NCBI RefSeq assembly: GCF_029203305.1
Contig: NC_089461.1
Location: 992,001-1,056,000, forward strand
DNA from: Yamadazyma tenuis
Lineage: Eukaryota; Ascomycota; Pichiomycetes; Serinales; Debaryomycetaceae
DNA length: 64,000 nucleotides
Direction of reading: 5' to 3'
Shown here: positions 8,174 to 17,900 of the stretch, one piece after another
Position numbering within the stretch: position 1 is the first letter of the stretch
How the letters are laid out: every line of letters begins with the position of its first letter
Program-made: the position numbers and the translations under genes
The notes under the pieces: model-generated
The model's input: only the letters and a program-made list of their open reading frames with translations
What the model was told of the DNA's origin: nothing
Databases searched by the model: none

Positions 8174-10000
8174 TTATATCAAGTACTTGATATACTCGTG
8201 GCCAACCAAGTCGATCTCCACGAGCACCGGATTGGAATATACCACTTGCAACAACCAGCTGCGATTGTATAACCTGAAAATATTGACCAACTCGTCGGCA
8301 TTGGGGAACTGCTGAAACTGGCTTATTATGTAGTCCAAGATATCTTTGGCAAGTAGATTGATTTTGTTCAATTTCAATCCCGTGGAACTGAACAAGATCT
8401 TGCTATTTAACAGCTCTAATGACTGTTGGAACTTGGCAGTATCAATCGAGCCGATAGGCAATTGTTCGTTTATATCCCTCTTGTCCACCACCACTTTCTT
8501 CTTCAATGCCTCATAATTGGCAACATCAATGTCAACCGCAAATTGTCTGGGCTGAATGCCTCTGATGATGAACTTTTTCTTAGGGGGCTCTACGTTTTTC
8601 AACATCACCACCATAGCTTCAGAGTTCGGAAATGCATTCGTCACATTCTTGATAAAGTCGACTGCTGGTAATAATTCAGGAAATTCAGCCAACTTGTTTT
8701 TCCAGATGGGTTCAAATTGTTTCTCGTAGGCCTTCCACAAAGAAATCTGGGTGACTTCACCAATGACACCTTCGCTGGGGGTGTCATCATCGTAGCTATC
8801 GTTGAAGATAGGTTCATAGCAGCATCTCAACCAAACACTCGATCTCATTGGCTCGGGAAATTTGGAAATTATATCATACAAGTTTGAAGACAATAAAGGT
8901 GGTTCCAGGGGAACACTGGAGTGGTTTGATCTCTTGGCCAAGTGTTCTTCGATTTTATGTTCGGTTATCGGTTCGTTCAACATCACGTCTGTAGTCAACA
9001 ACACGGGTAATTGTTTTAACAAAGTGTGCAAATTCTTCTTGCTCGAGTTGATTTGTAAGAGTGTACTCAATCGGTTGAACTTAGACTCTTTTAAGCTTTG
9101 GTTCTTATCAGAAGCACCCGAGTTCAAGTACTGTTTTATGAAGTCCAATACCGAAACATTCAATTTTGGGTCATTGAGCAACAAGTAATTCAAAAAGTGC
9201 TCAAGATGCTCTTCTGTAAAGTTGTCGATACAGTTGTCGTAAAGCGGTACCAAACTTTCATCGCCTGATTTAGCATTATTTTGGTTGTTAAACTCTTTGT
9301 TCTCGTTATCAGAAATGGTATCGGCCTTGGTAAATAACAAGTGAGTTAAACAATTCAAAGAGCCAATAATCAAGTACTTGTCAGACGAGTTGGTGGAAAT
9401 AAACAACATGAGGTTAAACAACTCGTCAGTCTTTGGGTTATTGATATAGTAACATGTCAAGGTGTCCAAAATATCGATGGTGTGGAAAAGGTACTCGACA
9501 AATTGGTCTTTGTACCTACCCAAGCTAAATCCAGGGCCATCTTTGTAAATCCACTCCACCAAGAGCTTGAGTACATCGGCGAGGTCCTGCTTGAACTCAT
9601 AGATTTGTGAAAGCCATTGCTGGTTGGTGATATCTTGAATGGAATTCCTGATACTCAATAAAGCATCCAAGCTCAAGTTGACGGTTGAGTTGGAGATTTC
9701 ATCGGCCTTGCCGTCTTGGATCAACCGAAATGGAACCATAAAGTACTTGATCAATTGTTTCCCCAAGTACTCGTTTTTCTCGAAATCTATCGTATCGGGA
9801 GCCACAAAAGACTGCTGGTAGGTTGACGCCAACGCCCACTCTACTTCGGAAGCGACATTTGACTTGAGCGACATGACGATTCTATCCATCAACGTGGCCC
9901 CCATATGACCGTTTCCAATGAGATTCATCTGGTTGACATTGCCGTTGATGGTGCTGGTGGAAGACGTATAGACATTGATAGGAACTGGTTGGACCGACAT
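8174..10000 (-). CDS. RSC9: RSC chromatin-remodelling complex subunit Rsc9
   Basis: A 608-residue protein (S. cerevisiae Rsc9 is 581). Diagnostic blocks in the last third are 'EPMRSSVWLRCCYEPIF', 'EVTQISLWKAYEKQFEPIW', 'LLPAVDFIKNVTNAFPNSEA' and 'KKFIIRGIQPRQF', nearly identical to Rsc9 (STAWLRCCFEP, FTQISLWRSYE, LLPAVEFIKNVSNAF, VIKGIQPR). They form the RFX-like domain shared with ARID2. The N-terminal half is helical, armadillo-like. RSC slides nucleosomes at promoters. The first ATG is at 10000; the frame stays open upstream to about 10129 without an ATG and reads plausibly as protein (…PSDFFNSINYRLYWPSE…), so a missed 5' exon or longer start is possible. Confidence 0.93.
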   Translation of the reverse strand: MSVQPVPINVYTSSTSTINGNVNQMNLIGNGHMGATLMDRIVMSLKSNVASEVEWALASTYQQSFVAPDTIDFEKNEYLGKQLIKYFMVPFRLIQDGKADEISNSTVNLSLDALLSIRNSIQDITNQQWLSQIYEFKQDLADVLKLLVEWIYKDGPGFSLGRYKDQFVEYLFHTIDILDTLTCYYINNPKTDELFNLMLFISTNSSDKYLIIGSLNCLTHLLFTKADTISDNENKEFNNQNNAKSGDESLVPLYDNCIDNFTEEHLEHFLNYLLLNDPKLNVSVLDFIKQYLNSGASDKNQSLKESKFNRLSTLLQINSSKKNLHTLLKQLPVLLTTDVMLNEPITEHKIEEHLAKRSNHSSVPLEPPLLSSNLYDIISKFPEPMRSSVWLRCCYEPIFNDSYDDDTPSEGVIGEVTQISLWKAYEKQFEPIWKNKLAEFPELLPAVDFIKNVTNAFPNSEAMVVMLKNVEPPKKKFIIRGIQPRQFAVDIDVANYEALKKKVVVDKRDINEQLPIGSIDTAKFQQSLELLNSKILFSSTGLKLNKINLLAKDILDYIISQFQQFPNADELVNIFRLYNRSWLLQVVYSNPVLVEIDLVGHEYIKYLI

Positions 10001-10339
10001 AGCAACAGAAAAATTGTACGGGTTATAAGGCTGAGTCTCAGAGGGCCAATACAGTCGATAGTTAATACTGTTGAAGAAATCAGATGGTCTCAACAAACAC
10101 AAAGGTAGTACACGGTGGATTTCAAACAACTGAGCAGGAAAACTGGTCGCGGTGGTGGGCGCACTCCTTTACCATCGCGCTAGCACCGAGCACTGAGCAC
10201 CGTGTGTGCCCGCACCGCAAAGAACGGCTCTGATAAGGGAGAACAAATATAAAGTCAGTCATTCCACTAGCACAAGTCAATTGTTAAAGGTGCTTGACGA
10301 ACTGTTCTTAGATACCATTCGACTCAACCGTATAGTGTC
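10001..10339. promoter_or_regulatory. Divergent promoter of RSC9 and carboxypeptidase Y
   Basis: About 340 bp between two divergent genes. It holds a GC-rich patch with repeated GAGCAC around 10175-10205 and a possible TATA element (AATATAAAG, 10245-10253) about 90 bp before the PRC1 ATG. The part next to RSC9 is an open extension of the RSC9 frame. No other site is recognised. Confidence 0.4.
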
Positions 10340-11980
10340 ATGAAGTTTTCGGCACTCTTATCGCTCGCTATGGCCACCAGTGCCGTCAATGCTGGGTTTC
10401 TTTCAGGGTTAAACCAGCACATCTTCAGTAATAACCACAAAGTTATTGACACCGAAGCTGACCACAAAAGCACCAATTCTTTGTTGCAGAAGTTAACTGT
10501 GGAATTAACCAACCCCGAATATGCCAAGGTCCCGGAATTGGCCGAGGCCTGGGCGTTTATCTCTGAAACTTTGTCTCCCAAGCAGATACAAAGAAAGGTT
10601 GACCAGTACACAAAACCTGTTAGCAAATTCAACAACAAGTTCAGGGGCCTCAAAGGTGTCAGAGAAGGATTCCAGACGTTGTCCCATGACAAGTTTGAAG
10701 GCTACTCCATTGATATCAAGCAGAACCACCCTGAAGCACTAGGTCTTGATACCGTTAACCAGTACACTGGATACTTGAACGTAGAAAAGTTGGGTAAACA
10801 CTTTTTCTTTTGGTTCTTTGAAAGCAGAAACGACCCTGCTAACGACCCGATCATTTTGTGGATCAATGGAGGACCTGGATGTTCCAGTACCACTGGGTTG
10901 TTTTTTGAGTTAGGCCCTTCTTCAATCAACTCCACCATTCAGCCCGTGTACAACCCTTACTCGTGGAATGCCAACGCATCGGTGATTTTCTTGGACCAGC
11001 CTGTGGGTGTGGGCTATTCGTACACCGAAGGTGATCAGGTCAAAAATACTGCCACTGCTGCCAAAGATTTTTACGTTTTTGTCGAATTATTCTTCCAGAA
11101 ATTCCCTGAGTTCAGAGGAAACAAGTTCCACATTGCTGGGGAGTCCTACGGAGGCCACTACATTCCCAGCTTTGCTGCTGAGATCATTAACAACGCTGAT
11201 AGAACCTTTGAATTGTCGTCGGTGTTGATTGGAAACGGTATCACCGATCCTCTTATCCAGTACAAGGCGTACCGTCCTATGGGATGTGGAGAAGGAGGAT
11301 ACAAGCTGGTATTGGATGAAGAAACCTGTGAGCAAATGGATAGTGACTACCCCAAGTGTGCTGTATTGACTGAGTTGTGCTACAAGTTCCAAAACCCTCT
11401 TACTTGTGTTCCTGCCACTGTTTTCTGTGAGAAAAAGTTGTTTGGACCTTATGACGAAACCGGCTTAAACCCCTACGACATCAGAAGACCTTGTGATGAA
11501 CCCGGTGGAGAATGTTACAGCGGCATGAATTACATTGATGAGTTCTTGAACAGTGAATACGTGAAGGCTACCGTCGGAGCTGAGGTGGATATTTTCACTT
11601 CTTGTGACGATACCGTGTTCCAAAACTTCATTTTGGATGGAGATGAAATGAAGCCATTCCAACAGTATGTGGCAGAATTGTTGGAAAAGGACGTTCCTGT
11701 ATTGTTGTATGCTGGTGATAAAGACTATATCTGTAACTGGTTGGGTAACCACGACTGGTCCGATGCTTTGGAGTACTCTGGACATCAAGCGTTTGAACTG
11801 GCACCTTTAAGAACTTGGGTTACTAACAACAACAAATTCGCTGGACAGGTCAAGAATTACAAGAAGTTTACGTTTTTGAGGGTCTACGACGCAGGACATA
11901 TGGTTCCGTACGATCAGCCTGAAAATTCTTTGGACATGGTCAACACATGGATTCTGGGTGACTATTCTTTTGGCTATTAG
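10340..11980 (+). CDS. PRC1: Vacuolar carboxypeptidase Y
   Basis: A 546-residue serine carboxypeptidase (S10). There is a signal peptide (about 1-20, MKFSALLSLAMATSAVNAG), then a propeptide to roughly residue 125. The mature enzyme starts near 'GLDTVNQYTGYL'. Active-site features are 'NGGPGCSS' (oxyanion hole), S269 in 'GESYGGHY', D460 in 'YAGDKDYICNW' and H520 in 'DAGHMVPYDQP'. It trims C-terminal residues from peptides in the vacuole. Several Asn-x-Ser/Thr sites and many cysteines fit a secretory route. The length matches S. cerevisiae CPY (532). The ATG is the first in the frame. Confidence 0.97.
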   Translation: MKFSALLSLAMATSAVNAGFLSGLNQHIFSNNHKVIDTEADHKSTNSLLQKLTVELTNPEYAKVPELAEAWAFISETLSPKQIQRKVDQYTKPVSKFNNKFRGLKGVREGFQTLSHDKFEGYSIDIKQNHPEALGLDTVNQYTGYLNVEKLGKHFFFWFFESRNDPANDPIILWINGGPGCSSTTGLFFELGPSSINSTIQPVYNPYSWNANASVIFLDQPVGVGYSYTEGDQVKNTATAAKDFYVFVELFFQKFPEFRGNKFHIAGESYGGHYIPSFAAEIINNADRTFELSSVLIGNGITDPLIQYKAYRPMGCGEGGYKLVLDEETCEQMDSDYPKCAVLTELCYKFQNPLTCVPATVFCEKKLFGPYDETGLNPYDIRRPCDEPGGECYSGMNYIDEFLNSEYVKATVGAEVDIFTSCDDTVFQNFILDGDEMKPFQQYVAELLEKDVPVLLYAGDKDYICNWLGNHDWSDALEYSGHQAFELAPLRTWVTNNNKFAGQVKNYKKFTFLRVYDAGHMVPYDQPENSLDMVNTWILGDYSFGY

Positions 11981-12148
11981 TGTATATGGTTGCAATAAAT
12001 GATGCGCAGGGGGGGGCTGGAGCCCTCCTCTTTAAGTTTTGGACCCGAGCGTCGGGAGAAAAGTCGTGTGTTTATCGCCCGAGATTTTTCACCTCATTAC
12101 CTAAAGACGAGCGCAGAAAACTTTTCAGTTATCCCAACTATACACAAA

Positions 12149-13441
12149 ATGGCTACGTATGTAAACCACCCACCAAAGACCCCTTAATGTTTGTAGATAT
12201 CAGGCATTAGCAGAGGGCATGAGAGACGAAGCGAATATTATTATCCTTTCCTCCCAAGAGGCCAAGGGAATTCAAGATTATCTTGCAGCTGATTATTCAA
12301 TTACACTCAAAGTGCCGATGCCTGATAAATCTGTTTTCCTCTGAGTCTAAACAACCGTACCGGGGATGTGATTGGGAATGAACGTGGCTGTTCAGTTCCT
12401 CAATCGACCAAGAGTTTTTGTGGCTCTGGAAACATCCTGATGGTACTGATATTATGGACTAAGAGTAAATAGGTTTTCATCCCCAGGGAGTCATTATATG
12501 ACTTTTTACACCTTACTAACTATTCACAGTACCTTGAAACCAGAAACCTTGATCAAGAAAAAGAAGACCGACGAAAAGATCTTGAAGCAAAGAGCTGCTG
12601 ACAGAGTCGTCAGAAAAGCCGTATGTATAAATTTTCAACCCTAGTTCTTGATATGGTAGTTGATAAAACCCATATATTTTTGAAGATGAAGACACCAATC
12701 TGTATTCGGCTAGCTACGGCAATGTTGTCAATCGTTAACCATCTTTCGGGACTGAGAAAATAGAAGGATCAAAAGAACTATATCATATATGATTATGTTA
12801 CTAACAACCTTTAGGCTAACAAGGAAAAGAGAAAGGCCATCTACGAAAGAAACGCTGCCTACACCAAGGAATACGCTGAAGCCGAAAGAGCCATCATCTC
12901 TGCCAAGAGAGATGCTAAGGCTGCTGGTTCTTACTACGTTGATGCTCAACCAAAGTTGGCTTTCGTCATCAGAATCAAGGGTATCATGAAGATTCCACCA
13001 AAGCCAAGAAAGGTTTTGCAATTGTTAAGATTGACCCAAATTAACTCTGGTGTGTTTGTCAAGTTGACCAAGGCCACCACTGAGTTGTTGAAGTTGGCTG
13101 ACCCATACATTGCTTACGGTTACCCAAGTTTGGCTACCATCAAGCAATTGACTTACAAGAGAGGATTCGGTAAGGTCAACAAGCAAAGAGTTCCTTTGTC
13201 TGACAATGCCATTATCGAAGCTAACTTGGGTAAGTATGGTATTTTGTCTATTGAAGACTTGATCCACGAAATTTACACTGTTGGACCAAACTTCAAGCAA
13301 GCCAACAACTTTTTGTGGCCATTCAAGTTGTCTAACCCAACCGGTGGTTTCAGATCCAGAAAGTTCTTCCACTTTATCCAAGGTGGTGACTTCGGTAACA
13401 GAGAAGAGTACATCAACGCTTTGGTTAAGCAAATGAACTAA
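12149..13441 (+). CDS. RPL7: 60S ribosomal protein uL30 (Rpl7), three exons
   Basis: Three exons: 12149-12156, 12530-12620 and 12815-13441, giving 241 residues. Exon 1 is only ATGGCTAC; the join reads M-A-T-T-L-K-P-E-T. Exon 3 carries the ribosomal L30 core: '[10 protein letters not shown]'-type region, '[20 protein letters not shown]', '[13 protein letters not shown]' and '[20 protein letters not shown]', nearly identical to S. cerevisiae Rpl7. Both donors are GTATGT and both branch points TACTAAC (12514-12520 and 12799-12805). S. cerevisiae RPL7A/B also have two introns, so the structure is old. Leu is almost always TTG, as in highly expressed yeast genes. Intron 2 contains a snoRNA (see 12675). 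Confidence 0.96.
12157..12529 (+). other. RPL7 intron 1 (373 nt)
   Basis: Donor GTATGT at 12157, branch point TACTAAC at 12514-12520, acceptor CACAG ending at 12529; the branch A is only 10 nt before the AG. The intron is long for a yeast. I looked for a second snoRNA: a GTGATTG near 12367 and a CTGA at 12437 flanked by a 5-bp complement are too weak to call. Confidence 0.9.
12675..12762 (+). ncRNA. Box C/D snoRNA in RPL7 intron 2 (snR39/snR59 family)
   Basis: Intron 2 (12621-12814) holds a complete-looking C/D snoRNA. The terminal stem is TATTTT (12675-12680) pairing with AAAATA (12757-12762). The C-like box is AAGATGA (12683-12689, one change from RTGATGA). The D box is CTGA (12752-12755). 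The antisense element CCATCTTTCGGG (12739-12750), one base before the D box, is the exact complement of CCCGAAAGATGG, a conserved 25S rRNA segment. By the D+5 rule the target is the G of CCCG, which I recall as Gm805 in S. cerevisiae, next to Am807. In S. cerevisiae the RPL7 introns encode snR39 and snR59 against the same segment, so host and guide are both conserved. Confidence 0.88.
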
Positions 13442-13498
13442 GTTGTATAGGTTTGTACATTTACTACACGTTAATCACTAAGTTGTGAAGTAATACTT

Positions 13499-14668
13499 CT
13501 ATCTTGTCTCAAACCAGTCTCCCATTTGGTATGCCAAATACTCGAGCCACTGAAATTCTTTCCACCAAACCATTGAAACTGGGTACTCATCCCCCCAGTG
13601 GTTGATTCCATATGTGTCGTAGATATACTCAGCTCCTGAATTGTGGTTGTTAAAGACATTCAAGGTAATGAAATAAAAAATCCGTAGAATCGTCATGATT
13701 ATAATACAGGTGATGATTAAGGTAACAACATTCACAAACACAATCCCCACGTTCTTGTGTTGTTCTTTATACCTATAATACATTCTATACTGTTTTAGTA
13801 GCGGGATCTTGAAGAGAAACTGTTGTAATTCCTCACTATGGTTGTCAGACTGCAACCTCAACTTACTTTGAAGTGAGTCGATTAACTGGTTCTGCTGCTC
13901 CAAATTGGCCGTCAAGTTTTTGATGACAGAGTTCTCTTTCAACTTCTCAAACTCTTTCTGATACTGTTCACACATGCTTTCTAGTACTTTTATAGTTTTG
14001 TCTCGTTGGTTGCACTGGTTGATAAGGTCTCGTGTCACCAGGTCTTGGGACTTATTACCTTTGGTGGAGGTTACAATGGACGTACTCCTTGCCTCTTTTT
14101 CGAGGGTCTCGATATAGTCTTTCAAGCTCTGGTTTTGTTTCTCGAGACTTCGTATCCTGAACTGATGTTCTTTGTTCAGGCTCTGCAAATCACTATTTTC
14201 ACGAGAAATCAATGATATGTGGTCCTCCCTTTGGTTGACTTGATTCTCCTGCATATTCATTGATTTGAAGGACCCAAGGCCTCTTTTCATGAATGGTCTC
14301 GACATGTGGTTAACAGTTTGATTGGGGGATAATGGGTATGATTTGGAAGGATTGGTGATCAATGAAACCAAGTTTGCTCGAGATATACCAGTTCGCTCTG
14401 TTAGAAACCTCAAAAGACTTGTATGTTTTACAAGCTTCAACACGAAGTTTTTGAGTTCCAGCTTGTATAACTTTAAGGTGGGTTTATCTTGAATCATCTC
14501 GTTCAAAAGTTTTGTTTCATCATGTTTAAGAAAGTTCTGTCCGTTCAATTGGAGCTCCAATTCCGATATGAGCTCTCGTAGTTGTAGGACATAAATGTAA
14601 TCTTTCCCTTTGCTGACGGTGTCCCAGCACTTGTGCACAAAGTTATCCACCACTTCTTCGGAGTCCAT
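13499..14668 (-). CDS. MPS2: Spindle pole body membrane protein, Mps2-like
   Basis: A 389-residue protein (S. cerevisiae Mps2: 387). The N-terminal helical domain is about 1-125. Coiled coils follow at roughly 160-290 ('RSLEKQNQSLKDYIETLEKE' and more). One membrane span lies at about 310-340 (VFVNVVTLIITCIIIMTILR), then a short aromatic C-terminus with 'VSMVWWKEFQWLEYLAYQMG'. This is the Mps2 plan: cytosolic coiled coil, single span and short Trp-rich lumenal tail. It anchors the duplicating spindle pole body in the nuclear envelope. Sequence identity is low, so the call rests on architecture and length. I chose the ATG at 14668 (MDSEEVVDNF) because the upstream 38-codon extension is unlike the family. 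Confidence 0.65.
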   Translation of the reverse strand: MDSEEVVDNFVHKCWDTVSKGKDYIYVLQLRELISELELQLNGQNFLKHDETKLLNEMIQDKPTLKLYKLELKNFVLKLVKHTSLLRFLTERTGISRANLVSLITNPSKSYPLSPNQTVNHMSRPFMKRGLGSFKSMNMQENQVNQREDHISLISRENSDLQSLNKEHQFRIRSLEKQNQSLKDYIETLEKEARSTSIVTSTKGNKSQDLVTRDLINQCNQRDKTIKVLESMCEQYQKEFEKLKENSVIKNLTANLEQQNQLIDSLQSKLRLQSDNHSEELQQFLFKIPLLKQYRMYYRYKEQHKNVGIVFVNVVTLIITCIIIMTILRIFYFITLNVFNNHNSGAEYIYDTYGINHWGDEYPVSMVWWKEFQWLEYLAYQMGDWFETR

Positions 14669-14971
14669 TTTGTTTTGAGATGTGGTAGCTGATAGATATT
14701 TGTGTACGCGAAACAGCGCGCACCTCGACGAAGACGTGTTGGCTGCAAAATAGAACGGTACGAGGCTATTATACATAACCATCTATATTGTCGTTATATG
14801 GTTTCCCAGTGTTACTGATGGGTATATTTAACTAATGGTTGTTTTTTGAGCAATTTACGTTTGATTTTGATGGAGTTGTGGGAGTCTTCAAAGTCTTTGG
14901 TGGATTTCACAAGATTTATAAGAACTGTGAGTTTTGTATAATACAATTTATATTACAGACATAAAGATTTG

Positions 14972-17900
14972 TTACCCTTTATTTTCGTAGGGATTATTGT
15001 TTTCAAATGTTAAGTTGGTTTTCAGTTTCACAAGCGGTGAACCGTTAGCTTCAGACTGGTAGGTGTTACCATTGGCTTCATTTGTTTCTGGTTGCAAAAT
15101 ATCAGGTCCGTGAACTTCAGGTGGTATAACAGCAACATGATTTTCTTGAGGTGAAGTCTTACCGGGAAGAGCTACTTCTTTAGTTACTTCAACATGGTTT
15201 GAGACTGAGAAACTTGGAACTTGAGAGCTTGGTTTGGAAGCTGGATCAGAATCGGGCATTATATAGTCAGCATCATTTTGACCAGATTCAAGTGGAAGAG
15301 CAAGGGTTGCAGGTTCTGGTAAACTAGTTTGTTGTACTGTAGCTGTAATATCTTCAGTCCTCTCAGTATTAGTAGCCGATTCTTCCAAAGGTGGTTCAAT
15401 TGGAGTATCGGGTGTGTAGGTCCTCGGTTGGGTCTCTGGTGAAGTGTGAAGTGCTTCCTGAATCGGTAACAAGCCAAGAACTGAATATGATGGTGAGCGA
15501 ACAGCAGCAGGCAATGCTACATGAGGCTTTTCAGAGTCGACTTTGGAGTAAGGATAAAACAGAATCGTCAGAGACCCTGAAAGCCCAAGTTCTTCAACTG
15601 GAGCCGATTCTTCAACTGGAGCAGGCTCTTCAACTGGAGCAGGCTCTTCAACTGGAGCAGGCTCTTCAAGAGTAACTGGTTCTTCTATTGGCGCTGGTTG
15701 TTCAACTGAAGCTGGCTCTTCAACTGGAGCTGGCTCTTCAAGAGCAATTGCCTCCCTAACCGAGACAGGTGGGTCTTTGGCAACCTCTTCTGTCGAAATT
15801 TGCGGTAATTCAACATGCTGTGGTACTTCTTCTCTTTTTTGTGAAACTTCAGTCATTTGTGTGTAGTCTTGAGACTGCCCTACACGAGTAGTTTCAGGGT
15901 GAAGTTGTTGGGTAAAATCCATCAAAAGCTGCACTTGCTCAAGTTCAGAATCATCTAAAGGCGTGGACAATTGTGAATCCTTGACAACTTCCTGCTCTAA
16001 ATGTGGTTCACCTTCGGCCGCCGAATTTGGGTGTGATACACCATTATTTATAACAATATTGGTGTCAAAGTCTTGAGGGTGTTCTTTAGTTTCATTTTCC
16101 AAAGCAATTACCTGGTTGGGGACAGTCAACTCTTGTTTTGCAACCAAAGAAGCCTGGTTCTCTATTGTAAAATCTTGGTCATGCTCGCTATCTGGAAGAA
16201 CAACGTCCACTTGGCTTCTATCAGTTTCGGGAATTTCCTTATCGCCTCTATCAAGATCTGTCACGTTGGTTTCAGGCACCACAGCTTCCGTAACACGCGA
16301 CCAAGCAGCTTCCAGGGGTTTGCTCAACTTTTCTAGATCACTAGCACTCTCGTTGAAGTCTGTAGAAACATCCACGGTCTCAGTTTCATCAAGATCATTA
16401 GCTGCTTCAACTAGAGCATCTATTGGAGAGTAGCTGATGTGGTTCTGTGGACTTTCCTTTGACTTCACCGGTCTATCAGGGGAACGTTTTGCACCAGTGG
16501 GTGGTGACTGAGGAACGGCTGACGGAGGAGATTGGGCCTGTGTTTTGTTCCAACGTTGATACTCTTCAACCCTTTGTTTTAAACTTTTTATTGACTCGTA
16601 CTTTCTGATGGAGGTTAGCAACTCGTAGTACAAGTCCTCAAGAAGAATAGCAGCTCCATAAACTTTCCGAAATATGAAGTATAACTGGCCAAGTGTCTCG
16701 TCAATGGAGAGGTCCAGCTGTTTGATCCTAGTAACCTGATGGGTATATAGGATTCCTGCCTTTTGTACGATGTTATTCAACTCCACCAACTTGAGGTACT
16801 CTTGAGTGGGGTGGATTTGAAGTCTCTTCATATCTTCTGTGAACTTTATCAAGTCCAACAGGGACATTTGCTGAGACATATGATTGTCTTCGTTCTTACC
16901 TGAGGATACCAATTCACACACCGGACAAATGAAAACTTCGTCATCATCAAGCTCGTTTTCTTCGACCTTTACCTCTTCTTTTTTGAGTTTCTTGGATTCT
17001 CTCTTCTTCTTAGCCTTCTCACCACTCTTAGATTTCTTTGTGTCTTCCGTCTTTTCCTCTTCCTCGACGGTGATGGTGTTGGAATCGTTAACGTCTTTTA
17101 TACATGAATCATGGTACCATTCTTTACACTTATCACACTCGATCATTGTTCCGAATTCGTATTCCCGACAAACACAGTAGATTTGGTGCATGTTGATATC
17201 ATCATTGTCATGAAGAAACAAAAACGTAGTGGAGTTGGGGTAAGTGTCATCTTCGGTAGAGAAGCTTATATGGCATTTTCCCATAAACTTCTGTAACAAC
17301 TTGATGAGCTCAACCGAAACAGCTCCTTTGGTATCAGCATTTTGCATGTCAATACTGGTGGTTGTCACCAAATTCAAGTTCTTGAGTAGCTTGGTGTAAG
17401 TTTCAAGGAATTTTTCTGTGGCCTCGATAGGTTCATCGATCAATTTCCAGTCTTTGGGGCTGATAGGAAGCTTGGTCTCCTTTAATTCTTGCTGAAGCTT
17501 TTTTGCTTCTTCAAACAGGTACTCCTTTTCACCAGTTCGAAGATGATTGTTGAATTCATACAACCGTTGTAAAGTTTCCAAGGATGCCTTGAAGTCCAAG
17601 AGTTCATCGAACCTGTTGATATCAATAAAAATCCGATTTTCATTAGGTAATTTGAGCTTTTCATCGATCTCATCGATTAAGTTATCCACATCTTTGATAG
17701 AGGATATATTGAGCTCCTCGAGGGCTAAACTGTGTTCCATTCGCTTGGTAATAGAATGGCTGTTTTTGATGGTTTTTTCAATGATCAGAATCTTGTCAAC
17801 ATCTTTCGAGCCAAGAAGCTCTAAACCTTGCTGATAGAATTGTTCCAAGTCCTTTAGGGTAAAAAGTCTCTTTTTGTCTTTGAGAGGCTCACCACCAGAC

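Noticed and set aside
12357..12446. Second snoRNA in RPL7 intron 1 (GTACC/GGTAC stem, GTGATTG, CTGA)
   Set aside because: The C box has two mismatches and the sequence before CTGA does not match an rRNA segment I know.
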